From G020353115 sp964481765 (GTDB taxonomy: Bacteria > Bacteroidota > Bacteroidia > Bacteroidales > VadinHA17), in the NCBI GenBank assembly GCA_964481765.1, contig CAYZVJ010000129.1, forward strand, positions 1-6,546: a DNA stretch of 6,546 bases, in the 5' to 3' direction. The notes below the pieces were generated by a model. The model had not been told where the DNA came from and ran no database searches. It worked only from the letters and a program-made list of their open reading frames with translations. Each line of letters starts with the position of its first letter. Position 1 is the stretch's first letter. This document shows, piece after piece, positions 1 to 6,386 of the stretch. The translations under genes and the position numbers were made by a program.

Positions 1-2
1 GG

Positions 3-1388
3 TTATTTTCGGAATTTTTTGACAAATCCTTCGACTTCGGGGACGCCTCCCTGGTAGACGAGGTATCCATTATAGGGTTCGCGGCGTGTTATTTCATCGT
101 TGATTGGAGTGAGCATGATTTTTTTGATCTCATTTGGATCTTCTGTTTGTCCGAGGGCCCATCCAAGCTTAATAAAAGCTACTTCGGGAAGCATATTACC
201 GGCTGGTATAACACCCTTAGACATCATATCTCTTCCTGTATCGTAGACGAACATGTGCACGTATCCCCAGATGGTTTGGAGGGTCATAAACACGGAGACA
301 TTTTTTGCTGCAGCTCTTTCAAGTGCCGGATAGAGTTCTTTATTGACGTGTCCCAGGCCAGTACCAACAATAATGATTCCTTTATAGCCAGATTCTATCA
401 TATTATCCATGATATCGGGCTTCATATGGGGGTAATAGTAAAGCATGGTAACTTTCTCACTGAAGTAAGGAAGTATTTTCACCTCTCTGTCTTTACGTCG
501 CTGGTTATATTCTTCTTTGATGTGGGTAATTTTGCCACGACGGACGGTTGCAACGGGCGTATCACCGATGGTACGGAATGTTGAGCGGTATGAGCTATGC
601 ATTTTTCTGACCCTTGTTCCCCGGTGAAGGAATCCGTACTCATCGGATGTTGGGCCGAACATACAGACCATTGTTTCTGCAATATCTCCATGCCCTGCAG
701 CATATGCGGCATGGATCAGGTTCAGGGCAGCATCGGATGAAGGACGGTCTGACGAACGTTGTGATCCCACCAGGATTATAGGGATTGGTGAATTTTGCAC
801 CATAAATGAGAGTGCAGCAGCAGTATGATGGAGTGTATCTGTGCCATGCCCGATAATGATACCGTCGATACCGTTCTGGATCTCTTTTCCTATCCCTTTT
901 GCCAGAGCAATATACTGGTCTGGTCCCATGTTTTCACTGAATACAGCAAACAATTTTTCGGTAGTCAGGTTGCATATATCGGCTAATTCAGGAACAGCTC
1001 CGTAAAGTTCTCCCGGGGAGAAAGCGGGGATCACGGCACCTGTCCGGTAGTCTAACCGGGAGGCAATGGTACCACCTGTTCCAAACAGTTTAACATTGGG
1101 CAGATCGGGAGAATAGGGGAACTCTTTTTCCGGGATTTTATAAATGGCTTTCTGGTAACCGGTCTCTTTCATGTCTGTAATCGTAAAAATATCGATTCCC
1201 ACGTTGTATCCGGTTGGGATTTTCAGAACCAGGTGTTTATCGTCATCGTTTTCCGATCTCGGGAGTATCGTTCCGGTAAACTTACCACGTGTGGTATAGA
1301 TCTCAGCCTGGCTCCACACGCGCACCGTATATTTTTTAAGAACCTCCAAGGCTCTGCCTTTATATCCCTGAAAAATGTCTTCGGCCAT
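3..1388 (-). CDS. gatD: Glu-tRNA(Gln) amidotransferase subunit GatD, archaeal type (asparaginase-like)
   Basis: Complete 461-residue protein, ATG start, TAA stop. GatD hydrolyses glutamine (or asparagine) to supply ammonia, which GatE uses to convert Glu-tRNA(Gln) to Gln-tRNA(Gln) in the cytoplasm. Residues about 1-95 form the small N-terminal domain that separates GatD from plain L-asparaginases; the asparaginase fold follows. Visible active-site motifs are TGGTIAS (104-110, nucleophile probably T107), HGTDT (181-185; T183 and D184) and RVRKMH (259-264, probable catalytic K262). T107 and T183 are 76 residues apart, the same as the catalytic pair in the archaeal enzyme as I recall it. The GatD-type stretches DYRTGAV (113-119) and SQRSSDRPSSDAALNL (209-224) are intact. 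The gene starts 10 bp after the gatE stop, with no Shine-Dalgarno, so the two are almost certainly co-transcribed. A stand-alone type I asparaginase is unlikely given the N-terminal domain and the partner gene. The gene ends at the window edge but is complete. Confidence 0.95.
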   Translation of the reverse strand: MAEDIFQGYKGRALEVLKKYTVRVWSQAEIYTTRGKFTGTILPRSENDDDKHLVLKIPTGYNVGIDIFTITDMKETGYQKAIYKIPEKEFPYSPDLPNVKLFGTGGTIASRLDYRTGAVIPAFSPGELYGAVPELADICNLTTEKLFAVFSENMGPDQYIALAKGIGKEIQNGIDGIIIGHGTDTLHHTAAALSFMVQNSPIPIILVGSQRSSDRPSSDAALNLIHAAYAAGHGDIAETMVCMFGPTSDEYGFLHRGTRVRKMHSSYRSTFRTIGDTPVATVRRGKITHIKEEYNQRRKDREVKILPYFSEKVTMLYYYPHMKPDIMDNMIESGYKGIIIVGTGLGHVNKELYPALERAAAKNVSVFMTLQTIWGYVHMFVYDTGRDMMSKGVIPAGNMLPEVAFIKLGWALGQTEDPNEIKKIMLTPINDEITRREPYNGYLVYQGGVPEVEGFVKKFRK

Positions 1389-1398
1389 GATCCCGGTG

Positions 1399-3378
1399 TT
1401 AGGATTGAATTATTTTTTCAATTTCATTTTTCAGCTCTTTCATTGGCACATTTCCAAGAGCCAGCTTTTGAACCTGACCCATTAGCCAATTGATCGCTGC
1501 ATCCTCTCTTTCTGAATACCGGATTTCCTGAAATTTCCTGTAGAGGATTTTAATGGGGGCTGTTATTTCATCCAGTGACCGTTGTTTAAAATTGATGCTT
1601 GTCAATACCGAGCTGAATAACATATCCGGATGTTCATAAATAACCGGCATCATTCTACTGGCGATTGCTGGTTCGAGTTGATTGTTGTAAATGAATTTAA
1701 ACAATCCATATATTTTTTTATACGCAAAATTCTTATGTGGTTGCATTTTTCCTTCAATATTCTTGAAGGTATGTCCAAGGAAAATTCCGAGGAATCTTGG
1801 CTCGTAACCAAATTCCTGATGCATCTGTTCGATCAGGGGGACCATGTTTTTACTTAAAAGGTAAGTATAGGTATCGTCCGGTATATTCCAATTCTTCATT
1901 TGGTAAAATCTGTCGGAGATATCCAATGGGAGGTTTTTCCTCAACTTTTCAATATGGTCTTCTTCAAGTGGTATCGGAGGGGAATCGGTATCGGGGTACA
2001 TCCGGTCCGGGCCAGGCAACACCCGTTCAAAGATCGTGGTTCCGTCTATCAGGGATTTCCGGGTTTCCCGGGGGACTCCTTCAAAAGCAATCTGGCATCT
2101 TTCCTCGATGGTTTCGAGTGCTGTTGGAATATCTTCTTCTGGTCCCCAGATGATCAGTTGAGCATCATCATCTTCTGAAGTAAGGAGGGTTTTAATTTTT
2201 TTCAGATCCCTGGAAGAGAGGGTGGATTCAAGTTCTTCAGAATGAGACATGTTGGGTTTCTCGATACAGGCAATCACTGCCAGCCGATCGGAAATTTCAT
2301 CTGCAAATGAACTGCCTGTCTGGGTAAAATGTGATAAGATACCCTGAAATTGTGGCAGGTTAACAAGCACAACAGAGAACTCTTTTTTGATGGCATCCAG
2401 GATCAGGGGTGATTCAAATTCGGTTTCGGGATTTGAGGGTTTCAGGTGGGTGATGCTCCATGCCCCCGGATTTTTCACCCTGTTTTTCAATATTTTTCTG
2501 ATATTCAGCAGGGCGTATTGACGAAACGCTTCGTTGTGGGATAATTTCGGGATCCATTTATTATGGGATACTCCTTTTATTTCGACCCGATCTCCTCCGC
2601 GGCAACTGACATTAACATCTTCCCGGCCGGTTCCTATGCCGGTTCTTACTTTGCCCGTACTACGGTTCAGGAAACGGATATATTCAGCTGCTTCCTTCAG
2701 TTCGTCCGGAGTAATCATATCGGGATAGGTGACGGTTTCGATCAGGGGCATACCCAACCGATCGGTTTTAAAGGTTCTGACATGCCCGACATCGGATATT
2801 TCGCGGCAGGAATCTTCTTCTATGCTCAACTGGAGGAGTCGTACTTTTTTATTTTTCAAATGGATTTCTCCTTCAACACCGAGGATTGCTGTGCGTTGAA
2901 ATCCGGTAGGAATGCTACCATCCAGGTATTGTTTCCGGGTGATGTGAACTTCGCCCACAATATTAAATTTTGAAAGCAGGGAAAGCTCAAGGGCAATATC
3001 AAGGGCTTCTTTATTGATTGTAAAAGGAGGTGTATCGTCTACTTCATATGTACAGGCAGTTCGGTTATGAATCCGATAGACGATCTCCTTTCTGGTCTTG
3101 AATTCCATCAGGGCAGTACCATCATATTCGCCCAATTCACTTAAAGTAGGTCTCATGTGCCGGATCAGTTCGGCATTGTAATCTTCATTGTCGTGGTAGA
3201 TTCCCGCGGGACAATGGCAGAACAATTTTTCACTGGTTTTCAGCTGTTGGTGGACTTCCAGTCCCGATTTGAATCCAATTCGGTCGTAATCATCAACAGT
3301 AGCTTTCTCCCGGGACACAAAGCCAATAGCTTTCTTTGTTTTCTGGTAGTTTTTCAGGGGATTGAGTCGCGTTGCCAT
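1399..3378 (-). CDS. gatE: Glu-tRNA(Gln) amidotransferase subunit GatE, archaeal type
   Basis: GatE phosphorylates misacylated Glu-tRNA(Gln) and amidates it with ammonia from GatD. I start it at the ATG at 3378 (659 residues). A TTG at 3402 would add 8 residues (667), but it falls inside a likely promoter -7 box. In 667-residue numbering: GLEVHQQL (47-54) is the cradle metal site; FCHCP (61-65) has a CxC pair that, with C117, may bind zinc; MRPTLSELGEYD (83-94), DDTPP (122-126), DGSIPTGFQRT (161-171), EEDSCR (195-200), DRLGMPLIE (214-222) and VEIKGV (273-278) are typical of GatB/GatE. About 310-470 is the AspRS-like GAD insertion found in GatE but not GatB, ending in GVPRETR...RMYPDTDSPP. About 500-660 is the helical YqeY-like tRNA-binding tail. 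It is slightly longer than archaeal GatE (about 620-635), mostly from about 40 residues before the fold. It follows the permease gene and precedes gatD by 10 bp. Confidence 0.93.
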   Translation of the reverse strand: MATRLNPLKNYQKTKKAIGFVSREKATVDDYDRIGFKSGLEVHQQLKTSEKLFCHCPAGIYHDNEDYNAELIRHMRPTLSELGEYDGTALMEFKTRKEIVYRIHNRTACTYEVDDTPPFTINKEALDIALELSLLSKFNIVGEVHITRKQYLDGSIPTGFQRTAILGVEGEIHLKNKKVRLLQLSIEEDSCREISDVGHVRTFKTDRLGMPLIETVTYPDMITPDELKEAAEYIRFLNRSTGKVRTGIGTGREDVNVSCRGGDRVEIKGVSHNKWIPKLSHNEAFRQYALLNIRKILKNRVKNPGAWSITHLKPSNPETEFESPLILDAIKKEFSVVLVNLPQFQGILSHFTQTGSSFADEISDRLAVIACIEKPNMSHSEELESTLSSRDLKKIKTLLTSEDDDAQLIIWGPEEDIPTALETIEERCQIAFEGVPRETRKSLIDGTTIFERVLPGPDRMYPDTDSPPIPLEEDHIEKLRKNLPLDISDRFYQMKNWNIPDDTYTYLLSKNMVPLIEQMHQEFGYEPRFLGIFLGHTFKNIEGKMQPHKNFAYKKIYGLFKFIYNNQLEPAIASRMMPVIYEHPDMLFSSVLTSINFKQRSLDEITAPIKILYRKFQEIRYSEREDAAINWLMGQVQKLALGNVPMKELKNEIEKIIQS

Positions 3379-3399
3379 TCCGGGAAAGTTTAAGTGCTG

Positions 3400-3429
3400 C
3401 AAGATAATTTTGTTTTGTCAGATTACAAA
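3400..3429 (-). promoter_or_regulatory. Candidate Bacteroidota promoter for gatED
   Basis: On the minus strand, TTTG (3429-3426) is followed after 19 bp by TATCTTG (3406-3400). This resembles the Bacteroidota pattern of a -33 TTTG and a -7 TAnnTTTG, with one T missing from the -7 box. Transcription would begin near 3395, giving a leader of about 15-18 nt to the ATG at 3378. This is an inference from pattern and position, and read-through from the upstream permease gene is also possible. Confidence 0.35.
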
Positions 3430-3433
3430 GTGA

Positions 3434-3488
3434 GTTATTAATCGAAGCGAATGGTTTTTACCGGCGTAATCCTCGAGATCAGGTAGGA
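3434..3488. repeat. 55-bp copy, left side of the gap (assembly overlap)
   Basis: These 55 bases are identical to 3589-3643 and directly abut the N run. On the minus strand they encode the last 16 residues and the stop codon of the permease gene, with the TAA at 3440-3438. The left contig therefore already runs into that gene. An exact repeat ending at a contig edge is best read as unmerged contig overlap (a 55-base k-mer would produce it), not a biological duplication. Confidence 0.9.
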
Positions 3489-3588
3489 NNNNNNNNNNNN
3501 NNNNNNNNNNNNNNNNNNNNNNNNNNNNNNNNNNNNNNNNNNNNNNNNNNNNNNNNNNNNNNNNNNNNNNNNNNNNNNNNNNNNNNNN
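3489..3588. other. Scaffold gap, exactly 100 N
   Basis: A run of exactly 100 N, the conventional length for a gap of unknown size. Because the sequence on both sides is the same 55 bases in the same orientation, the gap probably stands for no missing sequence. Removing the Ns and one repeat copy (155 bp in total) restores a continuous permease-gatE-gatD arrangement. Confidence 0.97.
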
Positions 3589-3643
3589 GTTATTAATCGA
3601 AGCGAATGGTTTTTACCGGCGTAATCCTCGAGATCAGGTAGGA
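3589..3643. repeat. 55-bp copy, right side of the gap (assembly overlap)
   Basis: Exact second copy of 3434-3488, starting at the first base after the Ns. It holds the true 3' end of the permease gene (minus strand TAA at 3595-3593). Confidence 0.9.
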
Positions 3644-4837
3644 TGGAAGCAAGAGCATGATCAGGATTAATACCATGGTCCCGGCATTAAGAATCAGGAT
3701 GTTCAGGAAACTTAAATTAATTGGCACACTGGAAAGGTAATAGGTAGAAGGATCAAGTTTTAACAGTTTAAACTGATCCTGTAAGAGACACAGACCGATG
3801 CCAATGATGTTACCCCAAAATAATCCCCTTGCTATGATAAAGCCGGATTTGTAAAGAAAGATCTTTCGTAAACTCCAGTTGTGTGTACCGATGGATTTCA
3901 GTATTCCGATCATATTCGTGCGTTCCAGGATCAGGATCAATAAACCGGAGATCATATTGAATCCGGCTACCAGCAACATAAGTACAAGGATGATCCAGAC
4001 GTTCAGGTCCTGCAGGTTTAACCAGTCGAATATCTGGGGGTATTTCTGAATGATGTTCCGCACCTTTAATCTTGATCCTTCTTCATCCAGTTCAAATCCC
4101 ACGGTTTGTATGACGTCAAGGGTTGCCGGGATGAGTTCTCTGAAGTCGTGAATTTCAACTTCAAAACCGCTCACCTGGTCTTCATTCCAGTTATTTAATC
4201 GTTGAATATGCTTGATATCTACCAGGACAAAGATCTTATCCAGTTCTTCAAGATTTGTTTCATAAATGCCTGAGATGATAAATTTTCGGGCACGAGGTGG
4301 ATCCTGGACAAAGTACATGGAGAAGGAGTCTCCGACATTCAGTTTCAGAAGGTCGGCCAGGGATTTGGATATCAAAACCTGGTTGGTACTGCCTGTATCG
4401 GTGAGATGGAAAATGGTTCCTTCAACCAGGCTGTTTTGAAAGAATGTCCAGTCAAAATCACTTCCAATTCCTTTTAAGACAACACCCTGAATCTCTGTAT
4501 CTGTTTTAATGATTCCGGCTTTAATGGCAAACACCTGGATGTGCTTGATCCATGGGGATGCAATCAGTTCAGGCATGAATTTCTGATCCTTCTTAACCGG
4601 AGCGGTTTCATAAGAGATATTGGTATCGTAATTCAGGATCTGTATGTGTGACTCAAATCCCACCACCTTATTGCGAACCTCATTTTTAAAACCGGTGGTA
4701 ATGGCAATGGCAACAATCATCACAGCAAGGCCAAGTGCTATTCCAATTACCGATATCGCTACAATAGGCCTGGAAATCCTGGATGTGCTGTCTTTTTCAA
4801 AGACCAGTCTTTTCGCTATAAATAGTTCGTGGTTCAA
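3593..4837 (-). CDS. LolC/LolE-type ABC transporter permease (FtsX/MacB superfamily)
   Basis: Inner-membrane permease of the type that, with an ATPase, works in lipoprotein release or related envelope transport. The layout is classical: one N-terminal membrane helix, a large periplasmic domain, then three C-terminal helices carrying the FtsX domain. Numbered from an in-frame GTG at 4858 (421 residues), helices lie near 33-56, 286-310, 333-358 and 388-410, and the periplasmic domain spans about 57-285. ERTNMIGILKSIG (312-324) is the cytoplasmic loop that contacts the ATPase in this family, and the C-terminus ITPVKTIRFD is typical. I prefer the TTG at 4837, which gives MNHELFIAKR, the usual start of Bacteroidota homologues, and 414 residues. 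The GTG at 4858 sits only 1 bp beyond a TACCTTTG -7 box, too close to be translated from that promoter. No ATPase gene is visible nearby. Its substrate cannot be told from sequence, so I give no lol symbol. Confidence 0.88.
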   Translation of the reverse strand: MNHELFIAKRLVFEKDSTSRISRPIVAISVIGIALGLAVMIVAIAITTGFKNEVRNKVVGFESHIQILNYDTNISYETAPVKKDQKFMPELIASPWIKHIQVFAIKAGIIKTDTEIQGVVLKGIGSDFDWTFFQNSLVEGTIFHLTDTGSTNQVLISKSLADLLKLNVGDSFSMYFVQDPPRARKFIISGIYETNLEELDKIFVLVDIKHIQRLNNWNEDQVSGFEVEIHDFRELIPATLDVIQTVGFELDEEGSRLKVRNIIQKYPQIFDWLNLQDLNVWIILVLMLLVAGFNMISGLLILILERTNMIGILKSIGTHNWSLRKIFLYKSGFIIARGLFWGNIIGIGLCLLQDQFKLLKLDPSTYYLSSVPINLSFLNILILNAGTMVLILIMLLLPSYLISRITPVKTIRFD

Positions 4838-4859
4838 CAGATTGAAGATGATTTGCACA

Positions 4860-4867
4860 CAAAGGTA
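4860..4867 (-). promoter_or_regulatory. Candidate -7 box (TACCTTTG) for the permease-gatE-gatD unit
   Basis: An exact match to TAnnTTTG on the minus strand, just upstream of the permease gene. No good -33 TTTG is seen at the expected 19-21 bp upstream, where the sequence is A-rich. Transcription would start near 4853-4856, leaving a leader of about 16-19 nt to the TTG at 4837. It may drive all three minus-strand genes. Confidence 0.45.
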
Positions 4868-4932
4868 GGAAAATAAATAGACTCATTTTTTCATTTGTAC
4901 TCATTCAGCTGCAAGGGATTTCCATTTTTTAC

Positions 4933-4940
4933 TACTTTAG
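4933..4940 (+). promoter_or_regulatory. Weak candidate -7 box (TACTTTAG) for the NamZ-type gene
   Basis: TACTTTAG differs from TAnnTTTG at one position and lies 29 bp before the ATG at 4970. I see no -33 TTTG at the right distance; the only nearby TTTG (4894-4897) is too far upstream. It shares the 111-bp divergent intergenic region with the permease promoter. Confidence 0.25.
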
Positions 4941-4969
4941 CAGCCGGCTAAATCATAAATAGTAATTCG

Positions 4970-6160
4970 ATGGTATATCGTAAAATAAGGATCTTCAGCA
5001 TTGTCCTGCTCCTTTTCCCTCCCCTGACTGCACTTGTTCATTCGCAGAATCCCATACGGTGTGGAGCTGAAAGAACAGAACTTTATTTACCCCTGTTAAC
5101 CGGGAAGAATGTAGGTGTGGTTGCAAACCATACCTCACTGATTAACAATACCCATCTGGTTGACAGCCTGATCGATCTGGGAATTCATGTTGTCAGGATA
5201 TTCTCTCCGGAACATGGTTACCGGGGAACAGCCGGTCCGGGTACAGTATTGGGAAATGGGAAGGATCAGGAAACCGGAATAGAGGTCATATCGCTTTATG
5301 GAAGCCATCGAAGACCAACAAGCGATGATTTAAAAGGGATGGATATGGTTCTTTTTGATATTCAGGATGTAGGTGTCAGGCATTATACCTACATCTCTAC
5401 GATGACGTATATGATGGAAGCATGTGCAGCGGATAGTGTTCCATTCCTTATTCTTGACCGACCTAATCCGAATGGATTTTATGTTGATGGCCCTGTGAAT
5501 GATCCCCAATACAGCTCTTTTATTGGATTACATGAATTACCGATTGTATACGGTATGACAATGGCTGAATATGCACAGATGGTTAATGGAGAAGGGTGGT
5601 TGAACAACGGACTCACCTGTGATCTGAATTGTATCCCATGTGAAAACTGGGATCATCGTAAATTTTATGAATTACCGGTAGCTCCATCACCAAACCTGCC
5701 CAATATGCTATCTATCTACCTCTATCCTTCACTGGTATTTTTTGAACGAACCGTAATGACAGTCGGTTGGGGAACGGACTTTCCGTTTCAGGTTTATGGT
5801 CATCCGGAATATCCGGAGTCGGGTTTCTCCTTTACGCCAGAGGACCGTCCTGAAGCAGGGAGTAACCTGAAATATGCAGGAACAACCTGCAATGGTGTCG
5901 ATTTAAGGGACATGGAACTCGATTTCTTCCGGAATAACCGGGCTATCGTGTTATACTGGTTGATAGATGCTTACCAGCAACTGGGATCTGCGGAAGATTT
6001 CTTTAATGATTACTTTGATGACAGGGCAGGAACAACCCGACTACGAGAACAAATAACCGAAGGATATGATGCGATTACCATAGCAGCAAGCTGGAAAGAT
6101 GAATTGAATGAATTTAAAACAATTCGGAAAAAGTACCTCCTGTACCGGGATTTTGAATGA
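4970..6160 (+). CDS. Secreted NamZ-type exo-beta-N-acetylmuramidase (DUF1343, GH171)
   Basis: Complete 396-residue protein, ATG to TGA. The family includes NamZ of Bacillus subtilis and Tannerella forsythia, which removes terminal MurNAc from peptidoglycan fragments during wall turnover or salvage. Residues 1-25 are a signal peptide: basic start (RKIR), hydrophobic core IFSIVLLLF, cleavage probably near HS-Q at 24-26. There is no lipobox, so a periplasmic or secreted enzyme is expected. Family motifs in order are GVVANHTS (49-56), RIFSPEHGYRG (76-86, with E81 in the conserved SPEHG), LFDIQDVGVRHYTY (128-141), LDRPNPNG (162-169), LPIVYGMTMAE (190-200), APSPNLPN (238-245) and GTDFPFQVYGHP (268-279). 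The C-terminus KYLLYRDFE is the usual family ending, so the stop is natural. Two normally conserved spots look altered: ERT at 259-261 (usually EGT) and GWGT at 266-269 (usually GRGT). No Shine-Dalgarno is seen, as is normal in Bacteroidota. Confidence 0.9.
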   Translation: MVYRKIRIFSIVLLLFPPLTALVHSQNPIRCGAERTELYLPLLTGKNVGVVANHTSLINNTHLVDSLIDLGIHVVRIFSPEHGYRGTAGPGTVLGNGKDQETGIEVISLYGSHRRPTSDDLKGMDMVLFDIQDVGVRHYTYISTMTYMMEACAADSVPFLILDRPNPNGFYVDGPVNDPQYSSFIGLHELPIVYGMTMAEYAQMVNGEGWLNNGLTCDLNCIPCENWDHRKFYELPVAPSPNLPNMLSIYLYPSLVFFERTVMTVGWGTDFPFQVYGHPEYPESGFSFTPEDRPEAGSNLKYAGTTCNGVDLRDMELDFFRNNRAIVLYWLIDAYQQLGSAEDFFNDYFDDRAGTTRLREQITEGYDAITIAASWKDELNEFKTIRKKYLLYRDFE

Positions 6161-6318
6161 TTTTCCACAACGGAATCTTCTGGCAGAGCATGTATCCACG
6201 TATCATGACGACTCCTTGAGTGAACTCGTTGTATTCGCCATCATGCAGAATTTCTGATTCATCTCCACAAAATCTTTCGAGTTTTATTCGCTTATGATGA
6301 GTTGTTTAACGCAAAACA
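6161..6318. other. Intergenic stretch with no supported gene
   Basis: Between the NamZ-type gene and the operator region. Short open frames exist on both strands, for example plus 6153-6257 and a minus frame open between stops near 6305 and 6117. None has a good start, length or recognisable motif. GAGT-GA-ACTC near 6219-6228 could form a tiny hairpin, but no T-run follows it, so no terminator is called. Confidence 0.5.
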
Positions 6319-6332
6319 ACTAAAAATATAGT
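6319..6332 (+). promoter_or_regulatory. BlaI-type operator site 1 (ACTA-N6-TAGT)
   Basis: ACTAAAAATATAGT, a dyad with perfect ACTA/TAGT arms around 6 bp. The staphylococcal bla/mec operator core TACTACATATGTAGTA has the same ACTA-N6-TAGT geometry. It is 54 bp before the blaI ATG and identical to site 3. BlaI-family dimers are expected to bind such sites; binding here is inferred. Confidence 0.65.
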
Positions 6333-6338
6333 GAAGAT

Positions 6339-6352
6339 ATTATAAGAATAGT
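6339..6352 (+). promoter_or_regulatory. Degenerate BlaI-type operator site 2
   Basis: ATTATAAGAATAGT matches sites 1 and 3 at 10 of 14 positions. The right arm TAGT is perfect and the left arm has one change. It begins exactly 20 bp after site 1 and 20 bp before site 3, which is the main reason to call it. Its last base overlaps the candidate -33 TTG. Confidence 0.4.
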
Positions 6353-6382
6353 TGCAAAACTAAAAATATAGTTTTATATTTG
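6352..6382 (+). promoter_or_regulatory. Candidate Bacteroidota promoter of blaI
   Basis: TTG (6352-6354), a 20-bp spacer, then TATATTTG (6375-6382), an exact TAnnTTTG match. Operator site 3 fills the spacer and site 2 touches the -33 element, so bound repressor would block RNA polymerase. This predicts autorepression. The box ends only 4 bp before the blaI ATG, so the transcript would be leaderless or nearly so. Confidence 0.45.
6359..6372 (+). promoter_or_regulatory. BlaI-type operator site 3 (ACTA-N6-TAGT)
   Basis: Exact second copy of site 1, 40 bp downstream from start to start. It lies between the candidate -33 and -7 elements and ends 14 bp before the blaI ATG, the usual place for a BlaI-family autoregulatory operator. 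Confidence 0.65.
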
Positions 6383-6386
6383 TTAT

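Noticed and set aside
147..584. Antisense open frame within gatD, and similar long antisense frames within gatE (for example 1797-2153 and 2563-2973)
   Set aside because: They lie wholly opposite strongly supported conserved genes and show no family motifs; shadow frames.
3..1388. Call of simple L-asparaginase (AnsA/AnsB)
   Set aside because: The N-terminal domain, GatD-specific motifs and the adjacent gatE gene fit GatD better.
3434..3643. Flanking 55-bp direct repeats as mobile-element target duplication or attachment sites
   Set aside because: The repeat is coding sequence of the permease 3' end and abuts an exact 100-N gap on both sides; assembly overlap explains it fully.
6215..6230. 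GAGT-GA-ACTC hairpin as a terminator after the NamZ-type gene
   Set aside because: A 4-bp stem with a 2-base loop and no following T-run; too weak for an intrinsic terminator.
6153..6257. Short plus-strand open frame overlapping the end of the NamZ-type gene, reading through to a TGA at 6255-6257
   Set aside because: About 34 residues, only a TTG start inside the upstream gene, no recognisable motif. The NamZ-type protein already ends with its normal C-terminus, so a frameshifted extension is not needed.
6117..6305. Minus-strand open frame across the NamZ-type 3' end and the following intergenic region
   Set aside because: No start codon in its upstream half and no recognisable domain; the reading partly depends on the antisense of a real gene.
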